NCBI RefSeq assembly: GCF_003265705.1
Contig: NW_020312867.1
Coordinates: forward strand, 6,053,730-6,117,729
Direction: 5' to 3'
Length of the DNA: 64,000 bases
Origin: Callorhinus ursinus
Lineage: Eukaryota > Chordata > Mammalia > Carnivora > Otariidae
The position numbers were made by a program, and so were the translations under genes. Position 1 is the first letter of the stretch, and every line of letters begins with the position of its first letter. Shown here piece after piece: positions 57,501 to 64,000 of this stretch. The notes below the pieces were generated by a model, which was not told where the DNA came from, did no database searches, and was given only the letters and a program-made list of their open reading frames with translations.

Positions 57501-60256
57501 CTTCGGTTTGTTCAGAGCTGGAGCAACAAGGGAGGGAGCCACTGCAGTTTCTTGACCTTGTCTGGCAGCTACGGGGTCATAGTCTTTTCCATCATAGTTT
57601 GCATCAAAAAACTTCTTGAACCACTGAACAAATTCAAAATTGTCCTGAAACTTTCCTTTTACTAATTTGTCCACAGGAATTATCTGCAGAAAAATATCAA
57701 GACTATTTAGCCCAAAGCAAGAGGTGTTTGGCAAGCATCAAACGTGTCCATGCATCAAATCAGTATAAAGCTCTGCCAAAAGGAGAAAAAAAATTTTAGA
57801 GGCAAGAACTTAGTGCTAAGTAAGCCCCTGAAAGTTTATAGAGCAAGTTTCAATCCGTTTGCCTTCCACAAAGTACTTAGACCTGCCAACCCACCTCCCA
57901 GTCTATCAAAAGGAATCAGAAATGCAAAAGAACACATCATATATTAGTCACATACACACATCCGAGCACATAGTAAAACATGTCATTCCACTGAAAAAGA
58001 GTAATCTCCCCAGGCAGCTTGCATGGCCACAATGCCCGTCACAAAGTAGGAAGCCCAGAGCACAAACCAACCACAGGTATCTACAATGAACTGTGTTAAA
58101 GAAAATTCGGTCTTATCAATCATTATCTCAATAAAGCTGGAAAAAAAATTTATCCAGAGAAAAAAAAGGAAAAACTGTCTTAAAAATAGGTCAAGGTACA
58201 TAATTTGTCCCACAACAGATTTCTACAAAATGGCATGGTTTGTTTTTTTTTTAAAGATTTTATTTATTTGAGAGAGAGAGAGAGAGAGAGGGAGAGTGCA
58301 GGCACGCAGGAGCACAAGCAGGGGGAGCAGCAGAGGAAGAGGGAGAAGCAAGCTCCCCACTGAGCAGGAAGCCCAATGAGGGGCCCGATCCCACCTGAGC
58401 CAAAGGCAGACGCTTAATCGACTGAGCCACCCAGGTGCCCCTGGTATGTTTTTCAAGTAATTCCAGTCCTAATTAAAAACAACCCTGTAAACTTTCTTAT
58501 TGTACAAGGATACTTGTTATCAGGTATTACTTCAAATTGTTGGACTGGCAGGAAGAGTTTAACTATCTTTTAACTCGTCAAGGATTCCAGTTGCAATGGT
58601 ATTTTTATAAAAACTAATATATGTAATATTTTGAACTATATCCACTCCTCTGAGCAAATAAGTGTAATTTTAAGAAATTACTTTGTGGGGCGCCTAGGTG
58701 GCTCAGTCAGTGAAGCGTCTGCCTTTGGCTCAGGTCATGATCCCAGGGTCCTGGGATCGAGCCCCACATTGGGCTCCCTGCTCAGTGAGGATTCTGCTTC
58801 TCCCTCTCCCTCTGCCTGCCTACTTGTAATCTCTCTCTCTCTAATAAATAAATAAAATCTTTAAAAAAAATTACTTTGTATGATACTGAGACATTTATAA
58901 ACAAAACGTTATCTGGTACTCACTTCTCAATAATCCCTGAGTATAGCAGGTGGGGTAAAGGGATATCTGAAACAAGCTGGCCATCATTTGATAATCGCTG
59001 AGGTACATGAGGGGATCATCACACTATTCGCTCTACTTTTCTATACTTTAGAAATTTTCCTTGTTCAAAAAAATAAAATACAATTCTATAAAAAGAAAAA
59101 TGACTGTACGTAAGTAAACTACATGTATCTAGTTTAAACTAAGCCTAGTACCTAAATGATATTTGTTCGGTACAAATGCATATTTCATATACGGAGACAA
59201 AACTAAATTAAAAGAAAAACTGATTTCAAAGTAAATACAGACCAGACACATCACCAAGATGATTAGGGGGTGATTACAAGCTTTACTAAAAAACATTTCC
59301 CCCAAAAAAGGCTTAAAAGAATAAACCATTCTCTGGGGCACCTGGGTCATGAGAGTGAGTCCCACATCAGACTCTACGATCAGTATGGAGTCTGAGATTC
59401 TCTCTCTCCCTCTGCTCCTCTCTCCCCCTTTGCACTCTCCCTCAATAAATAAATAAAATCTTATATAAAAAAAAAGAATAAACCATTCTAATGGGAGTAG
59501 AACTGCTAAATTTTGCGTTAATTCATTATCTAATAATAAACAGAGATAGTATTTGTCCTAATGAAGCCTGGTGGGCTATGTTTCTGGTACTTTCAAATAT
59601 CCTTAGGGGCAAAAGGGAACTTGACAGCACACACAAGGGATGTTCCTTGTATCCTACTATAAAAAGCAAGTATTTCTAGAATCTTCTCTATTAGAACTAC
59701 TTATTCTACCATATGGTATGCTTTACAAAAGTAAATCCAGAGATAAAAAGGATTAGATCTCAGACTAATAAAGATTAAACAGTATTACTAAAAAAAAAAA
59801 AAAAAAAATTCTGAGTACAGATTTACAGGCTGATTCCTCCAGATACTAGTAACTTCAAAATAAAGAAAGAAGACAGCAAGGGAACCAGGGGTAGGAGGGT
59901 ACAGAGAAATGCTGCTCCCAGTAAACCCTGTTTTACCTGGAGAAAAGGTAATTATATAAATTATAATTTATTATAATAAATTATATTATTTTTAATTAAT
60001 ATAATTAATTAAATTAATTTAATTTATACTAAATGGGGAGGTAGAAAATGTCCAACCTTAGTAACAGTTACTAATTAATAAACAACCCTGAAAGAATAAA
60101 ATTTACTTACTTTGTCAACACCCATTCTCTTAAAACCTGCTTGTAGTATTTTGAAGTTCTGGATGTATTCATGTTCTAGCTTAGCCTGGAATTTCACTTT
60201 CTTCAAGGCAATGGAGCCAGGGAACAACATGTCCATAAACTGACAGTAGGCAGCCC
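48250..60256 (-). CDS. MAPRE1: MAPRE1 (EB1), coding exons 3-7 (partial)
   Basis: Five exons spell residues 41-268 of the microtubule plus-end tracking protein EB1. Exon lengths are 146, 208, 122, 153 and 57 nt, exactly those needed for the 268-residue family protein. The N-terminal calponin-homology domain (second half here, to about residue 130) binds growing microtubule ends. A Ser/Thr/Pro-rich linker follows. The C-terminal coiled coil and EB-homology domain (about 190-250, with [11 protein letters not shown]) dimerise and recruit SxIP partners. The acidic tail ends EEY, which CAP-Gly proteins bind. The only difference from the remembered human protein is Asn for Asp at 236. Coding exons 1-2, with the start codon, lie right of position 64000. 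Confidence 0.97.
48307..49935. other. MAPRE1 intron before the last exon
   Basis: L1 3' tail on plus at about 48530-48660 (catcaagttgtacttaaatg, then ctacctcaataaggttg and poly(A)). The rest is unique. Confidence 0.55.
49936..50088 (-). CDS. MAPRE1: MAPRE1 exon for residues 200-250
   Basis: The acceptor is CTTATGCAG and the donor GAT|GTACGT. It encodes the dimeric coiled coil and EB-homology four-helix region ([19 protein letters not shown]...). It reads GENNPVLQR where the human protein is remembered as GENDPVLQR. Confidence 0.97.
51531..51559 (+). repeat. (CA)n microsatellite
   Basis: About 14 CA units next to AAATAAATAAAC. Confidence 0.9.
51613..51795 (+). repeat. CAN-SINE, older copy
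   Basis: GACTCTTGATTTCAGCTCAG subfamily. It is followed by a G-rich stretch (ttgggggggcggggga). Confidence 0.85.
53884..54082 (+). repeat. CAN-SINE with internal duplication
   Basis: A stretch of about 15 bp (CCGCGTCGGGCTCCC) occurs twice in a row near 53960-53990. Target duplication GAAAGGAACTCTC. Confidence 0.9.
54458..54579 (-). CDS. MAPRE1: MAPRE1 exon for residues 159-199
   Basis: The acceptor is CCTCTCTCAG and the donor CAGCAG|GTAGGC. It encodes the basic, Pro/Thr-rich linker ([18 protein letters not shown]) and the first turn of the coiled coil ([10 protein letters not shown]). Confidence 0.97.
55550..56430 (+). repeat. L1 3' end split by a SINE
   Basis: End of ORF2-derived sequence and 3' UTR of an L1M-type element (ggagtatcactcagccatta, tggatgaaccttgaaaacat, cagtatctcaataaagctat). 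It has many stops and is not coding. A SINE interrupts it at 55818-55980. Confidence 0.85.
55818..55980 (+). repeat. CAN-SINE inside L1
   Basis: Flanked by AAATAAAATGTGG / AAAATAAAATGTGG, the L1 target site. Confidence 0.88.
56486..56680 (+). repeat. CAN-SINE
   Basis: Target duplication GGTACTATGGGGCCTT / GGTACTATGGGACCTT. Confidence 0.92.
57476..57683 (-). CDS. MAPRE1: MAPRE1 exon for residues 90-158
   Basis: The acceptor is TTTTTCTGCAG and the donor GCAG|GTAAAA. It encodes [12 protein letters not shown] and [20 protein letters not shown], which close the calponin-homology domain. The start of the linker (KKPLSSSSA) follows. Confidence 0.97.
58240..58441 (-). repeat. CAN-SINE
   Basis: Minus copy with a long GA run and a deletion after GGGGCCCGATCCC. 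It lies in the 57684-60110 MAPRE1 intron. An L1-like tail precedes it at about 58110-58150. Confidence 0.88.
58687..58867 (+). repeat. CAN-SINE
   Basis: Target duplication AAATTACTTTGT. Confidence 0.92.
59335..59473 (+). repeat. CAN-SINE with internal deletion
   Basis: The head jumps from GGGGCACCTGGGT straight to CATGAGAGTGAGTCCC, so both pol III boxes are damaged. Target duplication AATAAACCATTCT. Confidence 0.85.
59940..60040. repeat. AT-rich low-complexity stretch
   Basis: About 90 bp almost purely A/T (TTATAATTAA-like words), about 80 bp downstream, in gene sense, of the MAPRE1 exon at 60111-60256. Confidence 0.75.
60111..60256 (-). CDS. MAPRE1: MAPRE1 exon for residues 41-89
   Basis: The acceptor is TTCCTTCAG and the donor AAA|GTAAGT. 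It begins with the last two bases of Gly41 and encodes [13 protein letters not shown]...GVDK89, the core helices of the calponin-homology domain including Lys89, a known microtubule-contact residue. Confidence 0.97.
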
Positions 60257-60327
60257 CTGAAGGAACAAGAGAAGATTAATACATACTTAGATCATTAAAT
60301 ACTATTATTAAAGAGGCAGGATGAACT

Positions 60328-60536
60328 GGGGCGCCTGGGTGGCTCAGTAGGTTGAGCGTCTGCCTTCGGCTCAGGTCATGGTCCTGGAGTCCTGGGATCG
60401 AGCCCCACATTGGGCTCCTTGCTGGGCGGGAAGCCTGCTTCTCCCTCTCCCACTCTCCCTGCTTGTGTTCCTTCTCTCACTGTGTCTCTCTGTGTCAAAT
60501 AAATAAATAAAATCTTTAAAAAAAAAAAAAAAAAAA
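60328..60536 (+). repeat. CAN-SINE, first of a tandem pair
   Basis: Preceded by GCAGGATGAACT, which recurs after its poly(A) tail. Only about 70 bp upstream, in gene sense, of a MAPRE1 exon. Confidence 0.92.
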
Positions 60537-60548
60537 GCAGGATGAACT

Positions 60549-60757
60549 GGGGCGCCTGGGTGGCTCAGCAGGTTGAGCATACGACTCCTGATTTCAGCTC
60601 AGGTCATGATCTCAGGGTTGTGAGATCAAGCGCCCTCCCCCCACCCTGGGTCAGGCCCCCCACTCAGAGGGGAGTCGGCTTGAGATTTTTTTCTCTCCCT
60701 CTGCCTGATTCCCCCCACCTCACATGCTTCTTAGAATAAATAGATTTTTAAAATAAA
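60549..60757 (+). repeat. CAN-SINE, second of a tandem pair
   Basis: Different, older-looking subfamily (GACTCCTGATTTCAGCTCAG). Followed by a third target-site copy, GCAGGATAAACT. Confidence 0.9.
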
Positions 60758-60803
60758 GCAGGATAAACTTTTACCCAAACCTACCTAACTCACATACAAT
60801 TTA

Positions 60804-61002
60804 TTTATTTATTTTAAAGATTGTATTATTTATTTGACAGAGAGAGACACAGCGAGATCAGGAACACAAGCAGGGGGAGTGGGAGAGGGAGAAGCAGGCT
60901 TCCCGCGGAGCAGGGAGCCCGATGCGGGGCTCGATCCCAGGACCCTGGGATCATGACCCGAGCCGAAGGCAGACGCTTAACGACTGAGCCACCCAGGCGC
61001 CC
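60804..61002 (-). repeat. CAN-SINE
   Basis: Target duplication CACATACAATTTA. Confidence 0.92.
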
Positions 61003-61036
61003 CCAACCCACATACAATTTAAAAAGATGTAAAGTT

Positions 61037-61229
61037 GGGCACCTGGGTGGCTCAGTTGGTTAAGCGACTGCCTTCGGCTCAGGTCATGATCCTGGAGTCC
61101 CAGGATCGAGTCCCGCATCGGGCTCCCTGCTCAGTACAGAGTCCGCTTCTCCCTCTGACCCTCTTCCCTCTTGTGCTCTCTATCTCTCAAATAAATAAAT
61201 AAAATCTTTAAAAAATAAAAAAAAAAAAA
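61037..61229 (+). repeat. CAN-SINE
   Basis: GGAGTCCCAGGATCGAGTCC subfamily. Target duplication AAAAAGATGTAAAGT. Confidence 0.92.
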
Positions 61230-61250
61230 GATGTAAAGTGGACCTATACT

Positions 61251-61369
61251 GGGGTGCCTAGCTGACTCAATCGGTAGAGCATGTGACTCTTGATCTTGGT
61301 GTTGTAAGTTTGAGCCCCATGTTGGGGGCAGAGCTTACTTACAACAACAACAACAACTAAAAAAAAAAA
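61251..61369 (+). repeat. Short tRNA-Lys SINE, tail-only form
   Basis: GGTGCCTAGCTGACTCAATC head with a B-box-like GTAAGTTTGAGCC, then CTTACTTACAACAACAACAA and poly(A), with no CT-rich body. Flanks AAGTGGACC. Confidence 0.8.
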
Positions 61370-62469
61370 TTAAGTGGACCACAAAACCCCAAAACGTCAT
61401 TACCACTTGACGTCAAAGTCAATTTCTCAAAATCTCTAACAGACTGTTTTCACCTAAATTCTAACATACTTGCAATCTGGAAATCTGTGATGAGGAGAGA
61501 AGAAATGTTCCTATGTTAAAACTTTATAAGAAACAAGCATGACAATAAAATGACCACTACAAAGAAAAATGAACCCCTAGAAGAGAAAAAAGGGAAATAG
61601 GTGATTCCATCTGAGTTTTTGCAAGGACATATCCTCCTCCCCGTTGATAGGAGTAGGGATTTCCCAAGTATTTCCAAGATCCATTCCCTGACCTAGGTTA
61701 AACAAATCTTTTTCTAAGATGTTGGTCTCCCTGAGGTTTTACATCTCTAAATAAACTTAACCTTTGTTTATAAACAAAGTTAAATAGAAGAAATTTTTGT
61801 GTTCCTTTTTTTATTTTAAAAGCAGCTATAGAAAATTATTACATATATTTCATCCTATTTGCTTTCCAATTCCATTCCTTCCCCCACCTGCCCATTTTTT
61901 CCCATCACCACCCCCAGAAGTATTTTCTTGGTGCTTAAAATTTCCATGAATGTAATTTCTCTAATGCCTACCGAACTGCACTCTCCTAAGACAGGGCAGA
62001 CTTCACTGTGCACTTAGTGCCCTTGCAAGGCTGATGTGCCAAAGAAACAGCCAGGGAAGGAGGCAAGAAATCCAATGACTTAAGCAAAAGGTGTTGTGCA
62101 GAATGAGACTGCCATCATATGCATAGTCAACTTACTTTAACTCAGACCAATCTGGCTCCCTGCCAGTTCTAGAATAAATAGTGCCATTATCATTATTTTT
62201 GGAAAGAAAATGCAAAGAGCAGAAGCACTTCAGTGACCAAAGTGGCATTCTGAGTAGAAAAAAGCATCAAAAAGTGAAAGCCTGATTTTCGAGGTGCCCA
62301 ATTTACTTCCTCATCCAACAAAAATATACTGAAGGAATTCTGTGTACCAGGCACTGAATTAGCAATATTTATATTTTTAAAATAGGGACACAAATAGCTC
62401 CTAAACTCTAGAGGACAATGACCCAGTTTCTTTAACAAACTAATAGCATAAAGAAGGGTAATTTGTTAC
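61370..62469. other. MAPRE1 intron, unique part
   Basis: 1.1 kb with no recognised repeat or exon. MAPRE1 coding exon 2 was looked for here and further right and is not in the window. Confidence 0.5.
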
Positions 62470-62610
62470 TTTTTTTTTTTTTTTTTAAGTAGCCTCCACA
62501 CCCAGCATGGAGCCTAATGCAGGGCTTGAACTCATGACTCTAAGATCAAGACCTGAGCTGAGATCAAAAGTTGGCTGAAGGTTTAACCAACTGAGCCACC
62601 CAGGTGCCCC
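62470..62610 (-). repeat. SINE, short older form
   Basis: Poly(T), then AAGTAGCCTCCACACCCAGC ... GAGCCACCCAGGTGCCCC on the plus strand. Similar to the interrupted element at 43.3 kb. Confidence 0.82.
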
Positions 62611-62702
62611 TGTTATATTTTAAAAGAGATTGTAAAGTCATAATTTACCAACTGCAATGTACAGATCTTGTTTGGCTCCAGATGCATACAAATCAACTCA
62701 AA

Positions 62703-62740
62703 ACGCACACGCACACGCGCATACACACACACACACAAGA
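62703..62740 (+). repeat. CA/CG-rich microsatellite
   Basis: ACACGCACACGCGCATAC followed by CACACACACACA. Confidence 0.85.
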
Positions 62741-62926
62741 TAATCTATTAGGCATCTATACTCACAGCATTGTGTTATACATGAAAGGTATTTTTCTCAA
62801 ACAGCAAAATAATGTGCATTTACTAGATACACACTATTATTCTCAAGCCAGACACTGACTTCCCACTAAAGTCAACCAAAACCACTTAAAAGCAGCAATC
62901 ATCTGCTTCCCACAAAAAACTTGCTT

Positions 62927-63107
62927 GGGGCATCTGGGTGGCTCAGTTGGTTGAGCGTCTGCCTTCAGTCAGGTCATGATCCCAGGGTCGAGGGATCGAG
63001 TTTCAGCATCGGGCTCCCTACTCGGAGGGGAGTCTGCTTCTCCCTCTCCCTCTACCCCTTCCCCCTGCTCGTGCTCTTTCTCCCTCTCTCAAATAAAATC
63101 TTCAAAA
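62927..63107 (+). repeat. CAN-SINE
   Basis: Small deletion in the head (CTTCAGTCAGGTCATG), otherwise intact. Confidence 0.88.
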
Positions 63108-63328
63108 AAGAAAAAACAGTTATTTTAGAGCTAGAAGAATCCTTAGAGTCATTATAAATTTAAAAACAGAGGACAAAAAACTGTGGCCCAAGACCGCAGA
63201 GGCCAGAGACCAAGCTTGGGACCAGAATCCAGGTATCCTGACTCCCTATCCACTGCTCTTTTCCACAGTGCCACCAGACTTCCTCTTACAACACCCTGTA
63301 GTTGAATAAAGAAGCATTTCCTGGATGG

Positions 63329-63347
63329 TGGGGGGGGGGGGGGGAGG
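63329..63347 (+). repeat. Poly-G tract
   Basis: About 14 consecutive G, interrupted once by A near its end. Confidence 0.8.
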
Positions 63348-63419
63348 GAAGCTATGCCATGCTGTAACTGGCTGAAATGGAGAGATGATACATAAAGAAA
63401 AACATTAAAACCTCATTAA

Positions 63420-63780
63420 AAATGAACAGAGCAATTGGACAATTCACAAAAGAAATATAAATGGCTAATAAACACATGGGGATTCATCCTAAGGAAATAA
63501 TTAAAAAAGAATAGGGCAAATATTCACTTATGAAACTGGCTACGCTAACTTTATTCACAGGAGTAAAAAACGGAAGCAACCTTTATGTACAACAGTAGGA
63601 GCAATCAATTAGCACACCAGCTGCCTGAGAGATATTATGCAAGCATTCAAAATACATGTTTTTTAATTTGCGGGGGAAACTCAAGATCTAATGTTAAAAA
63701 AAAAAGATACAAAAACATACCCATAAAATGTCTTCATATATATAAAAATAGCCATTCTAATACATACACGCATAGAAAAA
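63420..63780 (+). repeat. Old L1 3' region
   Basis: L1M-like text: agcaacctttatgtacaaca, then gagatattatgcaagcattc. Confidence 0.55.
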
Positions 63781-63789
63781 AAACACAAT

Positions 63790-63956
63790 GGGGACGCCTG
63801 GGTGGTTCAGTCGGTTAAGCGTCTGCCTTCAGCTCAAGTCATGATCCCAGGGTCCTGGGATCGAGTCCCACATCAGGCTCCTTGCTCAGCAAGGAGCCTG
63901 CTTCCTCTGCCTGCCTCTGTCTCTCTCTCTGACAAATAAAAATCTTAAAAAAAAAA
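63790..63956 (+). repeat. CAN-SINE
   Basis: Target duplication AAAAAACACAATG on both sides. The last feature before the window edge. Confidence 0.9.
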
Positions 63957-64000
63957 AAGAAAAAACACAATGTATCAGGTTATGCCATATGAAATTACTG

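Noticed and set aside
1..64000. Novel defence system, CRISPR array or bacterial operon
   Set aside because: Everything points to ordinary carnivore chromosomal DNA. Regular repeats are microsatellites or SINEs.

Overview
This is a mammalian nuclear genome window from a carnivore. It holds about 37 tRNA-Lys-derived CAN-SINEs (cue: GCGCCTGGGTGGCTCAG) as well as L1, L2, MIR and MLT1/ERVL-type remnants, and its split genes have GT-AG introns. The SINE subfamilies are of the caniform type, and no young dog-type SINEC_Cf copy was recognised. A non-canid caniform (bear, seal, mustelid or procyonid) is therefore the best guess, with moderate confidence.

Two protein-coding genes lie head to tail on the minus strand. 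At 46.6-60.3 kb are the last five coding exons of MAPRE1, which encodes EB1, a microtubule plus-end tracking protein. The encoded residues 41-268 match the remembered human protein except for one Asp-to-Asn change. Coding exons 1-2 lie beyond the right edge. At 1.5-40.6 kb is a gene that I assembled by hand from 20 coding exons whose splice phases all fit. They give an 824-codon open 5' part of an EF-hand plus WD40-repeat protein. Gene order next to MAPRE1, transcription direction and domain layout identify it as EFCAB8. Its 3' exons continue off the left edge.

Layout: 1-1.55 kb is EFCAB8 intron with an old L1 tail and two SINEs. From 1.55 to 25.95 kb lie 17 EFCAB8 exons in GC-rich, repeat-poor sequence. 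From 26 to 34 kb is a large EFCAB8 intron packed with SINEs, microsatellites, an L1 3' end and an MLT1 LTR. From 34.1 to 40.6 kb lie EFCAB8 coding exons 3 to 1 and the start codon. From 40.6 to 46.57 kb is the spacer, which includes a nested SINE-in-SINE and a possible distal poly(A) signal. From 46.57 to 48.3 kb are the MAPRE1 3' UTR and last coding exon, and from 49.9 to 60.3 kb the four internal MAPRE1 exons. From 60.3 to 64 kb is SINE-dense MAPRE1 intron.

The genes are neighbours, not an operon. EB1 is a housekeeping cytoskeletal adaptor, while EFCAB8 is a poorly characterised EF-hand/WD40 protein of the WDR49/WDR64 type. I saw no CRISPR array, intact transposon, functional tRNA or rRNA gene, or bacterial-style system. 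The points of most interest are the full exon model of EFCAB8, its two degenerate EF-hand loops, and two independent tandem SINE pairs that each share three copies of one target site.
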